Positions 38,489 through 48,144 of a DNA stretch of 64,000 bases are shown here, one piece after another; within the stretch, counting starts at the first letter, position 1; each line of letters starts with the position of its first letter. Where the stretch lies: the NCBI RefSeq assembly GCF_002075885.1, contig NZ_MDET01000002.1, forward strand, positions 62,001-126,000. Reading direction: 5' to 3'. The stretch comes from Manganibacter manganicus. GTDB taxonomy: Bacteria > Pseudomonadota > Alphaproteobacteria > Rhizobiales > Rhizobiaceae. A program made the translations under genes and the position numbers. The notes below the pieces were generated by a model. It did not search any database. It was not told where the DNA came from and was given only the letters and a program-made list of their open reading frames with translations.

Positions 38489-40327
38489 ATGACAGAATAT
38501 GACGGTATCGTTCCAGCGCTCGCGCAGGCGCTGGAAAAGCACGGATACGTGGAACTGACAGCCGTCCAGAAAGCGGTTCTGAATTCCGGGATAGGCCAGG
38601 CCGACGCGCTGGTGTCGGCTCAAACCGGCTCGGGAAAGACGGTGGCTTTCGGCCTGGCGCTGGCGCCGACCCTGCTCGGCGGCGAGGAACGCTTTTCGCA
38701 TATGGGCGCGCCGTTGGCGCTGGCTGTTGCGCCGACACGCGAACTCGCCTTGCAAGTGGCGCGTGAACTGGAATGGCTCTACGAATTTACCGGCGCGGCC
38801 ATCGCAACCTGTGTCGGCGGCATGGACATGCGCACCGAGCGGCGGGCGCTGGAGCGCGGCGCACATATCGTCGTCGGCACGCCGGGCCGCCTGCGCGATC
38901 ACATCACCCGCCATGCGCTCGACATGTCGGGCCTGCGGGCGGTCGTGCTGGACGAGGCCGACGAGATGCTCGACCTCGGCTTTCGCGAGGATCTGGAATT
39001 CATTCTCGACGCCGCGCCGGCGGAGCGCCGCACGCTGATGTTTTCGGCCACCGTGCCGCGCGCCATCGCCACGCTGGCCAAGGGCTACCAGCGCGACGCG
39101 GTGCGCATCACCACCGCCGGCGAGGACAAGCAGCATCACGACATCGAATACCGGGCGCTTTCCGTCGCGCCGGCCGACCGCGAAAACGCCATCATCAACG
39201 TGCTGCGCTACTACGAAGCCAGGAACGCGCTGGTGTTCTGCAACACGCGCGCCGCCGTCAACCACCTCACCGCCCGCTTCAACAATCGCAACTTTTCCGT
39301 GGTCGCGCTGTCGGGCGAACTCAGCCAGAACGAGCGCAGCCATGCCTTGCAGGCGATGCGCGACGGGCGCGCCCGCGTCTGCATCGCCACGGACGTGGCG
39401 GCGCGCGGCATCGACCTGCCCAATCTCGAATTGGTTATCCATGCCGACCTGCCGACCAATCCGGAAACGCTGCTGCACCGCAGCGGGCGCACCGGCCGCG
39501 CCGGGCGCAAGGGCGTCAGCGCGCTGATCATTCCCTATTCCGCGCGCCGGCGCACCGAACGGCTGTTGCACAGCGCCGGCATCACGCCCGCATGGGCAAG
39601 TCCGCCATCGGCCGACGAAGTCATGCAGCGCGACAATGAGCGCATGCTCGCCGATCCTGCCTTTGCCCAGCCGATCCGGGAGGAGGAGCGCGCATTCGTC
39701 GACACTTTGCTGGAAACGCACGATGCTGAGCAGATCGCGGCAGCTTTCCTGCGGCTGAGCCGCGCCGGCCGCTCGGCACCGGAGGATCTGGCGGAACCCG
39801 TGCCGTTCAAGCCTTCGCCGGAGCGGGGCGAAAGAGGCGCATTGCGGGACGAAAAGCCCCGCCGACGCGACGATTTTAGCGACAGCGTCTGGTTCTCGCT
39901 ATCGGTCGGGCGCCGGCAGAACGCCGAGCCACGCTGGCTGATCCCGATGCTGTGCCGCACCGGCGGCATCACCAAGCGCGAGATCGGCGCGATCAGGATG
40001 CAGCCGGAAGAAAGCTTCGTGCAGATCGCCGCCGCCAGCGCCGACCGGTTTTTCGCGGCGATCGGGCCGGACCACAAGGTTCAGGGCAATATTCTCGTCA
40101 AGCGGCTCGACGGCCAGCCCGATCTTTCGCGGGCCGGCTACAATCCGCCGAAACACGGCAAGAAGCCGCATCGCGGCAAGGGAAACTTCGCCAAGCCCAA
40201 CCAGGACGGAGCAGGCCCGAAACGCGCTTCCACTACCGAGCAGAAGCCCTGGGCGGCAAAGCCGGGCACGCCGAAATCGGACAAGTCACGCGTGCCAAAG
40301 GCCCGGAAAAAGAAGATGCCCGAATAG
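38489..40327 (+). CDS. DEAD-box ATP-dependent RNA helicase, DbpA-like
   Basis: A 612-residue RNA helicase. The canonical motifs appear in order: AQTGSGKT (near residue 45), PTRELA, TPGRL, DEAD (near residue 155), SAT, then in domain 2 ATDVAARGIDLP and HRSGRTGRAG. The C-terminal region from about residue 460 contains a DbpA-type RNA-binding fold (RWLIPMLCRTGGITKREIG), followed by a basic Lys/Pro/Gly tail. DbpA-like enzymes assist large-subunit ribosome assembly. The start at 38489 (MTEYDGIVPAL) is chosen over 38444, which adds a basic leader. Confidence 0.93.
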   Translation: MTEYDGIVPALAQALEKHGYVELTAVQKAVLNSGIGQADALVSAQTGSGKTVAFGLALAPTLLGGEERFSHMGAPLALAVAPTRELALQVARELEWLYEFTGAAIATCVGGMDMRTERRALERGAHIVVGTPGRLRDHITRHALDMSGLRAVVLDEADEMLDLGFREDLEFILDAAPAERRTLMFSATVPRAIATLAKGYQRDAVRITTAGEDKQHHDIEYRALSVAPADRENAIINVLRYYEARNALVFCNTRAAVNHLTARFNNRNFSVVALSGELSQNERSHALQAMRDGRARVCIATDVAARGIDLPNLELVIHADLPTNPETLLHRSGRTGRAGRKGVSALIIPYSARRRTERLLHSAGITPAWASPPSADEVMQRDNERMLADPAFAQPIREEERAFVDTLLETHDAEQIAAAFLRLSRAGRSAPEDLAEPVPFKPSPERGERGALRDEKPRRRDDFSDSVWFSLSVGRRQNAEPRWLIPMLCRTGGITKREIGAIRMQPEESFVQIAAASADRFFAAIGPDHKVQGNILVKRLDGQPDLSRAGYNPPKHGKKPHRGKGNFAKPNQDGAGPKRASTTEQKPWAAKPGTPKSDKSRVPKARKKKMPE

Positions 40328-40332
40328 GGATT

Positions 40333-41229
40333 TCATACGGGTTGGGTTTTTCTTCCGGCTCCCTTGCGGCGCTGGACGAGGATCAGGCCGCCGGCGACGA
40401 TCAGGGCCGCGCCGATACCGATCCTGGCGCCGGGCAGGTCATTGAAAACCAGATAGCCGACAATCACCGAGCCGAGCAGTTCCAGATAGGAGAGCGGCGC
40501 CAGCATCGAGGCTTCCGCGTGGCGAAAGGCGCTGATGGTCATGAAATGGCACGCCGCCGAAATCGCGCCCATCAGCAGCATGAACAGCAATTCCTGCCCC
40601 ACCGGAACGGACCAGTTCCAGACGGCCAAGGGCGACAGCATCGCGGCCCCGAACAGGCACTGGAAAGCCAGCGTGCTGACCGGATCGCTGGCCAGCGATG
40701 CCTTGCGCGTGGTGATGAGATAGAGCGCGAAGAAAACGCCGGCCGCAACGCCGAGCAACAGACCGGCGTTCAGCCCGCCGGCAGGATTGACCACGATGAT
40801 CGCACCGATGAAGCCCAACACCAGCGCCGCCAGTTTTCGAAAGGTCAGCGCCTCGCCCAGAAACGCCACCGACAGGATGGCCGCCAGGATCGGGCCGACG
40901 AAATAGGCGCTGGTCACGTCAGCCAAGGGCGAAAAGGATATGGCGGCGAAGAAGAAGCACATCGAGGCCGCCGCAAAGAAGGTGCGCAAGGCATGCGCGC
41001 CGAGATGCTCGCGCGGCAGGAAATGCCGGCCACGGCGCGCAATCGCCCATGGCAGCACGAAGATGCAGGAAAAGGCGTAGCGCGCCCAGGAAATGTAGAG
41101 CGGCGAATGTGTCGCGCTCAGCGTCTTGGCGATCCCGTCCACCGTGGGCACGAGCAGCATCGCCGCCGCCATCAGGGCGATGCCCAGCATGGCGGAATGA
41201 GAAGGCTGGCTGCTCATGGGCATGGCCAT
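40333..41229 (-). CDS. EamA/DMT family transporter
   Basis: A 298-residue drug/metabolite transporter with ten hydrophobic segments arranged as two EamA repeats. LADVTSAYFVGPILAAILSVAFLGE near residue 110 and the parallel segment in the second half (APLSYLELLGSVIVGYLVFND) are typical. Substrates of such exporters are usually small metabolites or amino acids and cannot be predicted. It ends 5 bases from the convergent helicase gene. leuB lies upstream on the same strand. Confidence 0.9.
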   Translation of the reverse strand: MAMPMSSQPSHSAMLGIALMAAAMLLVPTVDGIAKTLSATHSPLYISWARYAFSCIFVLPWAIARRGRHFLPREHLGAHALRTFFAAASMCFFFAAISFSPLADVTSAYFVGPILAAILSVAFLGEALTFRKLAALVLGFIGAIIVVNPAGGLNAGLLLGVAAGVFFALYLITTRKASLASDPVSTLAFQCLFGAAMLSPLAVWNWSVPVGQELLFMLLMGAISAACHFMTISAFRHAEASMLAPLSYLELLGSVIVGYLVFNDLPGARIGIGAALIVAGGLILVQRRKGAGRKTQPV

Positions 41230-41310
41230 AACTGGTCGCTCGTCGTTGCCCTGTCACTCGGATTCCGGAGCTATTGCACTCCGAAACCCCTTGCCGGCAA
41301 GGTGAAAGAG

Positions 41311-42414
41311 CTAGGCCAGGAACTTCGCGATGATGGCGTCGCCCATGGCGGCGGTGCCGATTTCAGTCTTGCCTTCCGACATGATGTCGCCGGTGCGATA
41401 GCCCTCGTCCAGAACGGCGGCGATCGCTTTCTCCAGCCGGTCGGCCTCGGCCACCATGTTGAACGAATAGCGCAGGCACATGGCAAACGACGCGATCATG
41501 GCGATCGGATTGGCGATGCCCTTGCCGGCAATGTCGGGCGCCGAGCCATGCACCGGTTCGTAGAGCGCCTTGCGCTTGCCCGTGCGGGCGTCCGGCGCGC
41601 CGAGCGATGCCGAGGGCAGCATGCCGAGCGAACCGGTCAGCATGGCTGCAACGTCGGATAGCATGTCGCCGAACAGATTGTCGGTGACGATGACGTCGAA
41701 CTGCTTGGGCCAGCGCACCAGTTGCATGCCGCCGGCATCGGCCAGCATGTGGGTCAGTTCCACGTCGGCATAGCTGGCCTTGTGGGTTTGCGCCACGACT
41801 TCCTTCCACAGAACGCCGGACTTCATCACATTGTTCTTTTCCATCGAGCAGACCTTGTTGGCCCGTGTGCGCGCCAACTCAAAGGCCACGCCGGAAATGC
41901 GCTCGATCTCGAACGTGTCGTAAACCTGCGTGTCGATGCCGCGCTTCTGGCCGTTGCCGAGGTCGATGATCTGCTTCGGTTCGCCGAAATAGACGCCACC
42001 GGTCAGTTCGCGCACGATCAATATGTCCAGCCCCTCGACCACTTCTTGCTTGAGCGAGGAGGATGCGGCCAACGCGGGATAGCAGATGGCGGGGCGCAGA
42101 TTGGCGAACAGCTCCAGATCCTTGCGCAGGCGCAATAGCCCGGCTTCCGGGCGCACCTCATAGGGCACGCCGTCCCATTTCGGCCCGCCGACCGCGCCGA
42201 ACAGCACGGCATCCGCCGCAAGCGCCTTTTCCATGTCGGCGTCGGAGATCGCCTGGCCGTGCGCGTCATAGGCCGAACCGCCGACCAGCCCCTCATCGGT
42301 GACGAAGCCGGCGCTCATTTGATCGTTCATCGCCGCGATCAGCTTCTTCACCTCGCCCATCGCTTCAGGACCAATGCCGTCACCAGGCAGGAGGAAGAGA
42401 TTTTTCGTCGCCAT
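41311..42414 (-). CDS. leuB: 3-isopropylmalate dehydrogenase
   Basis: Oxidises 3-isopropylmalate to 2-oxoisocaproate precursor in leucine biosynthesis. It is 367 residues. LPGDGIGPE is at residues 9-17, the REL..GIYFG-type motif appears as [12 protein letters not shown] near residue 138, and the NAD/isopropylmalate loop [12 protein letters not shown] is near residue 240, with [14 protein letters not shown] near residue 275. The start at 42414 ([11 protein letters not shown]) is standard. It belongs to a minus-strand group with leuD 1.8 kb upstream. Confidence 0.97.
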   Translation of the reverse strand: MATKNLFLLPGDGIGPEAMGEVKKLIAAMNDQMSAGFVTDEGLVGGSAYDAHGQAISDADMEKALAADAVLFGAVGGPKWDGVPYEVRPEAGLLRLRKDLELFANLRPAICYPALAASSSLKQEVVEGLDILIVRELTGGVYFGEPKQIIDLGNGQKRGIDTQVYDTFEIERISGVAFELARTRANKVCSMEKNNVMKSGVLWKEVVAQTHKASYADVELTHMLADAGGMQLVRWPKQFDVIVTDNLFGDMLSDVAAMLTGSLGMLPSASLGAPDARTGKRKALYEPVHGSAPDIAGKGIANPIAMIASFAMCLRYSFNMVAEADRLEKAIAAVLDEGYRTGDIMSEGKTEIGTAAMGDAIIAKFLA

Positions 42415-42488
42415 GAGCGTGTTTCCCGAGGAATTAATGAACGCGGCCTTGCTAAACGCCTGACGCAGCGTAGGCAAGCCCGCTCGCG

Positions 42489-42839
42489 TCACGCATGCCG
42501 GAGAATATTGACCAGCCGGCCGAACGGATCGCGCACATAAAAGCGCCGCACGCCCCATGGCTCGTCGGCCGGGCCGTATTCGATGGCGAAGCCGGCTTCC
42601 TTCATGCCGACGAGGGTAGCGTCGACATCGTCGACCTCGATGGACAGATCGGGCACCGGCGTGCCGGAGCCGCCTTCCGCCATGACGCTTACCTGCACGG
42701 TCATTTTCTCTTGCGAACCGTAGGTGACGATCCAGCCATGGTCCATCAGGACATCGAGGCCGAGCACGTCGCCATAAAAGCGTCTTGCCGCGGCAATGTC
42801 CCGTGTTTCGATATTGGCGACGATGCGCCGGACCGTCAT
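42489..42839 (-). CDS. VOC family (glyoxalase/bleomycin-resistance fold) protein
   Basis: A 116-residue single VOC domain: [25 protein letters not shown] at the start and [18 protein letters not shown] at the end. These are the two beta-alpha-beta modules of the fold. Metal-ligand positions are only partly conserved, so the reaction is unknown. The start at 42839 overlaps the stop of the RidA gene by 4 bases (ATGA), indicating coupled translation. It lies upstream of leuB on the same strand. Confidence 0.86.
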   Translation of the reverse strand: MTVRRIVANIETRDIAAARRFYGDVLGLDVLMDHGWIVTYGSQEKMTVQVSVMAEGGSGTPVPDLSIEVDDVDATLVGMKEAGFAIEYGPADEPWGVRRFYVRDPFGRLVNILRHA

Positions 42840-43228
42840 GTCGGTTGGCTTCCCCGCCTGAGCGCCGTGACCTCGATCTCGATCTTCATCTCCGGCTTGT
42901 TGAGTTGGCACACGATCATCGTCGCCGCCGGCCTGATCTCCCCAAAAGTCTCGCCGAGGATCGGAAAGACGATGTCCACATGGGAGCGGTCGGTGACGTA
43001 GTAATGCGCGCGCACCACATCGGCCATGGAAAACCCGCCCTGCTCCAGTGCGCCGGCGATGGTCGCCAGCGCATTGCGCGTCTGATCCGTGACACTGTCC
43101 GGCATCGTCATAGCGGCGTAGTCATAGCCTGTGGTGCCGGAAACGAAACACCAGTCGCCCTGCACGACCGCGCGCGAATAGCCCGCCGTCTTTTCGAATG
43201 GCGAACCGGTCGAAATCAGCTTGCGCAT
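42836..43228 (-). CDS. RidA family protein
   Basis: A 130-residue RidA/YjgF/UK114-type protein. RidA enzymes hydrolyse reactive enamine/imine intermediates released by PLP-dependent enzymes. [33 protein letters not shown] is the family beginning, and [12 protein letters not shown] and [19 protein letters not shown] follow. The usual arginine of archetypal RidA near the C-terminus is not obvious, so it may belong to an Rid2/Rid-like subgroup. It is coupled to the VOC gene by a 4-base overlap. Confidence 0.88.
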   Translation of the reverse strand: MRKLISTGSPFEKTAGYSRAVVQGDWCFVSGTTGYDYAAMTMPDSVTDQTRNALATIAGALEQGGFSMADVVRAHYYVTDRSHVDIVFPILGETFGEIRPAATMIVCQLNKPEMKIEIEVTALRRGSQPT

Positions 43229-43272
43229 GCGGACCTCGGCGAAATTGGAGTAGCGCGGGCGGAGACGAAAAC

Positions 43273-44133
43273 CTATTGCGGCGGCGCGAATGCCTTGTTC
43301 ACCGCCTTGGAAAGATCGGCCGGCCATGTGTCGAGCGCCGGCCAGGCATCGGCTTTGCCGTTATCGCCCTGGCGCGCGAAATAGAGCTTTTCGCCCTTGG
43401 CATCGATCGCCATGAAGCCGTCATTGCCGCCGCAATTGTGCGGCACGCAACCGCTGCCATAGACCACACCCGACGCCGTCTTCTCCGTACCGCTGCCGAC
43501 CAGAAGGCTGGTCGTCATTTCGGTCAGCCGATCACCCAGCATCTGCGTCGCCGCCTTGTAGACGGCTTCGTTATGGAAGGCATCGAGAATGTACTCGTAG
43601 CTTTGCTTGATGTCCTTCCAGCCGGTGCCGGGATCGGGCATATAGGTGAGGTTGCCGGCCAGCGTCATCCCGTGGATCGGCGACCATTTCCTCACCGGCG
43701 CGGTGCCGCCGGGCATCAGCCATGGCACGAAATAGATAGCATCCTGGTTGATGGCGACGGGCGGCGCGCCGCATTCGTCCTCGCCGACGCTGACGCTTTC
43801 AATGCCGCTGCCTTCCGGCTTCCATGCCATGACCACTGCCGGACCGCAGGCATTGCCGCCGCTGCCGACATCGAACATCGCAACGTCGATTCCTTCCACC
43901 TTCACGGTGCCGGTGTAGTTGACGAAATAATCGGAGGCGAGCGCCTTGCCGTCATAGGCCAGCGTCTTCTCGCCATAATCTTCCTTTTGCGTGATGGTGA
44001 ACTCGCCACCGGCGAAGGGGATAGGCTTCTGCTTGCCGCCGTCCGCATCGTCGGCATGGGCGCAGGCCAATCCGGCCAGCAGCGAGAGGCCGAAAACGGC
44101 GGCTCCGGATATGGCGGCAGACGGAACGCGCAT
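43273..44133 (-). CDS. hypothetical exported protein
   Basis: I do not recognise a named domain. The 286-residue protein has a signal peptide (MRVPSAAISGAAVFGLSLLAGLACAHA) and a mostly beta-rich mature part. Cysteine pairs include GNACGPAVV, EDECGAPP and a close pair in GSGCVPHNCGG near residue 240. The start at 44133 was chosen for the signal peptide; the frame continues upstream into leuD. It sits between leuD and ridA on the same strand. Relatives in rhizobia at the leuD-leuB locus are plausible. Confidence 0.75.
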   Translation of the reverse strand: MRVPSAAISGAAVFGLSLLAGLACAHADDADGGKQKPIPFAGGEFTITQKEDYGEKTLAYDGKALASDYFVNYTGTVKVEGIDVAMFDVGSGGNACGPAVVMAWKPEGSGIESVSVGEDECGAPPVAINQDAIYFVPWLMPGGTAPVRKWSPIHGMTLAGNLTYMPDPGTGWKDIKQSYEYILDAFHNEAVYKAATQMLGDRLTEMTTSLLVGSGTEKTASGVVYGSGCVPHNCGGNDGFMAIDAKGEKLYFARQGDNGKADAWPALDTWPADLSKAVNKAFAPPQ

Positions 44134-44210
44134 GGCGATTTCCCTCGCTGTTTGCTGACGGCTGGCAGACGCCAATCTCTGGTTCAGGCCCGGAATATCA
44201 GGCCCCAGAA

Positions 44211-44816
44211 TCAGGCCCAGGGGCGGCTCTCGGCGTTCTGCTTCTCGAAGCTGGCAATGGCGCCGGCCTTTTCCATGGTCAGCCCGATATCGTCGAGGCC
44301 GTTCAACAGGCAGTGGCGCTTGAAATCGTCGAGGTCGAAATTGATGACGCCGCCATCCGGCCCGCGGATTTCCTTCGCTTCCAGGTCGACCGAGATCGTC
44401 GCATTGGCGCCGCGCTCGGCATCGTCCATCAGCTTGTCGAGATCTTCGTGGCTGACGGTGATCGGCAAGATGCCGTTCTTGAAGCAGTTGTTGTAGAAAA
44501 TGTCGGCGAAGGACGTCGAGATCACGCAGCGTATGCCGAAATCGAGCAACGCCCACGGCGCATGCTCGCGGCTCGAACCGCAGCCGAAATTGTCGCCGGC
44601 CACCAGGATCTGCGCCTGCCGGTAGGCCGGCTTGTTGAGCACGAAATCGGGATTTTCCGAGCCGTCCTCGTTGTAGCGCATCTCGGCGAAAAGCCCCTTG
44701 CCGAGGCCTGTGCGCTTGATCGTCTTGAGATAATCCTTGGGGATGATCATGTCGGTATCGACATTGACGATCGGCAGCGGAGCCGCGACGCCGGTGAGCT
44801 TGGTGAACTTGTCCAT
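44211..44816 (-). CDS. leuD: 3-isopropylmalate dehydratase small subunit
   Basis: Small swivel-domain subunit of isopropylmalate isomerase, partner of LeuC (not in the window), in leucine biosynthesis. It is 201 residues. [27 protein letters not shown] at the start and the substrate loop [15 protein letters not shown] near residue 80 are diagnostic. The start at 44816 follows the family; four extra residues are possible. The gene is followed by a periplasmic protein, ridA, VOC and leuB on the same strand. Confidence 0.96.
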   Translation of the reverse strand: MDKFTKLTGVAAPLPIVNVDTDMIIPKDYLKTIKRTGLGKGLFAEMRYNEDGSENPDFVLNKPAYRQAQILVAGDNFGCGSSREHAPWALLDFGIRCVISTSFADIFYNNCFKNGILPITVSHEDLDKLMDDAERGANATISVDLEAKEIRGPDGGVINFDLDDFKRHCLLNGLDDIGLTMEKAGAIASFEKQNAESRPWA

Positions 44817-44909
44817 GGCTTTGCCCATTCCGGTTGGAGAATGCTTTATCCCGCTTTACACAAAGCGGCCGCTGAAATCAAAGGCTGCCTCAACCCGGAT
44901 CAGAGGCCT

Positions 44910-46079
44910 TCAAATGACGTTCAATTCCCTGAACGGCCTGCCCTCGGCAATGCGCTGATAGGAAAAGGCCGAACAGTCGATGCTGCGATAGCCGCCATGA
45001 ACGACCAGTTCGGCCAGCGCCCGGCCGACCGCCGGCGCCTGCTGCAACCCATGGCCGGAAAACCCGTTGGCGAAGATGAAATTCGACACTTCCGGGTGCG
45101 GGCCGATCACCGCGTTCTGGTCGAGCGCGTTGTAATCGTAATGGCCGACCCAGGCACGCGTCATCTTGATCGCCTCGAAAGCCGGGATGCGCGTGGCCAG
45201 AACTGGCCATATCTCGTTTTCGAACAGCCCCCAGTCCGGGTCGAAATCGGCGGGATCGGCAGCCTGCTCGCCCTCCTCGACCTCGGCACCGCCGGTGATA
45301 TAGACCGAGCCTTCGGGCCGCACATAAATGCCGCTGGGGTCGACCAGCAGCGGCATGTCCGCATAGCGCTCGCGCGCCTCGAACACGAAGACATTGCGTT
45401 TGCGCGGCTCCACCGGCAGGTCGAGCCCGGCCAGCGCCGCCACCTTGCCGCCATTCGGCCCGGCGGCGTTGACGACCAGGCCCGTTTCCAGCCTTTCGCC
45501 ATTGTCCAGTGTCACGGCGGTCACGCGCGCACCCTGCCGCTCGATGCCGGTCGCGGCAGCCGTGACGAGGTCCACGTCCATGGTGCGCAGCGCCTTGCGG
45601 AAAAGATGCAGATAGGCATGCGCGTCGAACCAGCCTTCGCCGCTCACTCCATAGGCGCCGGCGGCGATGCCTTCGCCTGAAAGCCACGAAAACCGCTTTT
45701 CCAATGCCGCCGCATCCTCCAGCACGATGTCGGCGCCTTCCGCCACCTGCACCTTGTGATTGGCCTGAAGCACCGGCAGCCCGTCCTCGCTCGCCAGGAT
45801 CAGGTAGCCGCCCTCACGAAAGCCGATATCGGCATCGTCCCCGAATTCCTCCTTCAACCGCCGGAACAGGCCGAGCGTGAACTGCGACAGCCTGATGTTT
45901 TCAGCAATGGAAAATTGCTGGCGGATCGAAGCCGCCGACAGGGTGGTGGCCGAATGGGTGAATTGCGAGTCGCGCTCGACCAGCGCGATGGAACCGGAAA
46001 ACCCTTCCTTGCGCAGATAATAGGCGGTGGACGAGCCGACGATGGCCCCGCCGATAATCACGATGTCGTAATGCGTCAT
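44910..46079 (-). CDS. FAD-dependent oxidoreductase (DAO/sarcosine oxidase-like)
   Basis: A 389-residue flavoprotein of the D-amino-acid oxidase fold. The dinucleotide motif IIGGAIVGSSTAYYL is at residues 7-21. VNAAGPNGGKVAAL is near residue 205, and the C-terminal FAD contact FANGFSGHGLQQAPAVGRALAEL is near residue 345. Likely substrates are amino acids or N-methyl amines, unresolved by sequence. The start at 46079 (MTHYDIVII) is clear. It diverges from the tetR-monooxygenase pair, with 210 bases between. Confidence 0.88.
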   Translation of the reverse strand: MTHYDIVIIGGAIVGSSTAYYLRKEGFSGSIALVERDSQFTHSATTLSAASIRQQFSIAENIRLSQFTLGLFRRLKEEFGDDADIGFREGGYLILASEDGLPVLQANHKVQVAEGADIVLEDAAALEKRFSWLSGEGIAAGAYGVSGEGWFDAHAYLHLFRKALRTMDVDLVTAAATGIERQGARVTAVTLDNGERLETGLVVNAAGPNGGKVAALAGLDLPVEPRKRNVFVFEARERYADMPLLVDPSGIYVRPEGSVYITGGAEVEEGEQAADPADFDPDWGLFENEIWPVLATRIPAFEAIKMTRAWVGHYDYNALDQNAVIGPHPEVSNFIFANGFSGHGLQQAPAVGRALAELVVHGGYRSIDCSAFSYQRIAEGRPFRELNVI

Positions 46080-46233
46080 GGTCGGTTCCCGCAGCGATTC
46101 TTTCAGACGGCAGCTTGAGCCACCCACCGGCAACAGCCGGCAAGGGCCAGCTTCGACAGGCGAGAAGACCAGAGACGGGCACAGCCGGCAACAGACACAA
46201 CCAGTGCCGCAAAGCCATCGCAACAAATTTCTG

Positions 46234-46262
46234 TTGCTGACCGATCGATCAGTCAGTATAAT
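46234..46262 (+). promoter_or_regulatory. tetR promoter with embedded palindromic operator
   Basis: TTGCTG (46234-46239) and TATAAT (46257-46262) are separated by exactly 17 bases. The spacer contains TGACCGATCGATCAGTCA (46238-46255), an 18-bp near-perfect palindrome with one mismatched position per arm. An operator here would block RNA polymerase directly, as expected for TetR-family autorepression of the two downstream genes. Confidence 0.72.
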
Positions 46263-46289
46263 AAGCCGATCAACGCAAGAGGGATCGTC

Positions 46290-46859
46290 ATGCCTCCCGC
46301 CGGCAAGCGCCAGAACATCATCGATGCCGCCATCCGCCTGATGGCCGCAAAGGGTGCCTCCGGCCTGACGGCCGCCGCGCTGGCAACCGAGGCCGGCGTC
46401 AGCAAGGCCAATGTCTTTCATCATTTCAGCACGCTCGACGATGTCGTGCTGGCCGCCTTCGAGCAATTCCTGCTCGGCATGGAGGCCTTCGCGCCGAAAC
46501 CGGAAATGACCCTGCGCGCATGGCTGGAAGGGCTCGGCGTTGAGACCGTGACATTGATGGACGCGCAGCCTCGCCTGACCGGCGCCTATTTCGCCTTTGT
46601 CAGCCGCGCGCAGACCGATGAGCGGCTGCGCCGGCGCATGGCCGAAACCGTGGCGCTTGGCGAACAGGGCTTTGCCGCCGCCATTGCCGCGCTGGCGCCC
46701 GGCCGCTTCACGCCAGCCGAAACCGCCGCGCTGGCCTCACTCATCCTGATTGCCGGCGACGGACTGGCGGTCCATCGCCACCTCTTTCCCGAGCGCGCCG
46801 CCGAGCAGGACGCCGCCTGGCGCGGTTTTGTCGATCGCATCGCTCCACAGGAGAATTAA
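46290..46859 (+). CDS. TetR/AcrR family transcriptional regulator
   Basis: A 189-residue repressor. The N-terminal helix-turn-helix domain reads KRQNIIDAAIRLMAAKGASGLTAAAL and GVSKANVFHHFSTLDDVV, the usual TetR consensus. The C-terminal ligand domain resembles the BetI-like TetR_C_6 type, with residues near 75-90 (TLMDAQPRLTGAYFAF). It is 3 bases upstream of the monooxygenase gene and probably controls it. An 18-bp palindrome inside its own promoter is the likely operator. The inducer is unknown. Confidence 0.9.
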   Translation: MPPAGKRQNIIDAAIRLMAAKGASGLTAAALATEAGVSKANVFHHFSTLDDVVLAAFEQFLLGMEAFAPKPEMTLRAWLEGLGVETVTLMDAQPRLTGAYFAFVSRAQTDERLRRRMAETVALGEQGFAAAIAALAPGRFTPAETAALASLILIAGDGLAVHRHLFPERAAEQDAAWRGFVDRIAPQEN

Positions 46860-46862
46860 GCC

Positions 46863-48065
46863 ATGAAAATCGCCATCAACGGCGCCGGCATCGCCGGCAC
46901 GACACTGGCCTATTGGCTACACCATTACGGCCACGAACCGGTTCTGTTCGAAACGGCGCCGAAGCTGCGAAGCGGCGGCTATGTCATCGATTTCTGGGGC
47001 GTCGGCTATGACGTGGCCGACAGGATGGGTCTTGTCCCGCACCTGAAAGAGATCGGCTACAAGGTCGGCGAATGGCGGCTGGTCAACGCCGAGGGCCACC
47101 GCACGGGCGGCTTTTCCACCTCCGTTATCGATCATTTCGCCGGCGACAGGCTCGTCAGCCTGGAACGCAGCGGCCTTGCCGCCGCCATTTACGGCACGGT
47201 CAAGGACAAGGTCGAGACGGTGTTCGGCGACTCCGTCGCCGGCATCGAGGAGAGCGCCGACAGCGTGCGCCTTTCATTCGACAAGGGGGAGCCACGCGAT
47301 TTCGACCTTCTGATCGGAGCCGACGGACTGCATTCGCGCGTGCGCAGCCTCGTTTTCGGACCGGAAGACAGGTTCGAGACCTATCTCGGCTATCACGTCG
47401 CCGCCTTCCAGGTGGACGGCTACCGGCCCCGCGACGAACTTGTCTACATCAGCCATACGGAACCCGGCCGGCAGATTTCGCGCTTTTCCATGCGCGGCGA
47501 CAAGACGCTGTTCCTGTTCGTCTTCCACGCCGATGAAGGCCAGAAGCAGATGCCCGCCGACGATGCCGAACGCAAGGCTGTGCTGCGCGAGGTCTTCGGC
47601 GATATGGGCTGGGAGACGCCGCGCATTCTCGATGCCATGGAGGACGTGCAGGGCATCTATTTCGACCGCGTCAGCCAAATCCGCATGGGACGCTGGACGC
47701 ACGGCCGAACCGCCCTGCTTGGCGATGCGGCGGCCTGCGTGTCGCTGCTGGCCGGCGAAGGCACCGGGCTGGCGATGGCCGAAGCCTATATCCTGGCCGG
47801 TGAACTGGCCGCAGCCGACGGCAACCATAATGCCGCCTTCGCGCGCTATCATGAGCGGCTCGCCGGCTTCATCCAGCGCAAGCAGGAAACCGCGAAGAGC
47901 CTTGCCGCCTCCTTTGCGCCCGAAACGCGCTTCGGCATCTTCGTGCGCGACCTGACCACGCGGCTGATGGCGATCCCGCTGCTGGCCGACGCCATTATCG
48001 GCCGCGACCTGCGCGACGACATCGAACTGCCCGATTATGGGGAGGCCGGAAAGGTCGAGGCGTAA
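46863..48065 (+). CDS. FAD-dependent monooxygenase, Tet(X)/aromatic hydroxylase-like
   Basis: A 400-residue group A flavoprotein monooxygenase. GAGIAGTTLAYWL is at residues 7-19, the DG motif DLLIGADGLHSRVR is near residue 150, and the GD motif LLGDAAACVSLLAGEGTGLAMAEA is near residue 285. The closing CVSLLAGEGTGLAM segment resembles Tet(X)-type and related antibiotic hydroxylases. It needs FAD and NADPH. Pairing with TetR suggests inducible defence against an aromatic or polyketide compound. That substrate class is inference, and tetracycline activity should not be assumed. Confidence 0.88.
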   Translation: MKIAINGAGIAGTTLAYWLHHYGHEPVLFETAPKLRSGGYVIDFWGVGYDVADRMGLVPHLKEIGYKVGEWRLVNAEGHRTGGFSTSVIDHFAGDRLVSLERSGLAAAIYGTVKDKVETVFGDSVAGIEESADSVRLSFDKGEPRDFDLLIGADGLHSRVRSLVFGPEDRFETYLGYHVAAFQVDGYRPRDELVYISHTEPGRQISRFSMRGDKTLFLFVFHADEGQKQMPADDAERKAVLREVFGDMGWETPRILDAMEDVQGIYFDRVSQIRMGRWTHGRTALLGDAAACVSLLAGEGTGLAMAEAYILAGELAAADGNHNAAFARYHERLAGFIQRKQETAKSLAASFAPETRFGIFVRDLTTRLMAIPLLADAIIGRDLRDDIELPDYGEAGKVEA

Positions 48066-48144
48066 CGCGTCCTCATCTTGCCCGCAAAGGCGTGTCGGTT
48101 TACCTTGATCGCCTGACGTTCATCCGCATATGAGCCGGTCCGCC

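Noticed and set aside
38345..41661. Long ORFs antisense to or extending past the helicase and EamA genes (38345-39721 minus, 39952-41661 plus)
   Set aside because: They cover well-identified genes in other frames and show only Arg/Gln/His-rich shadow composition.
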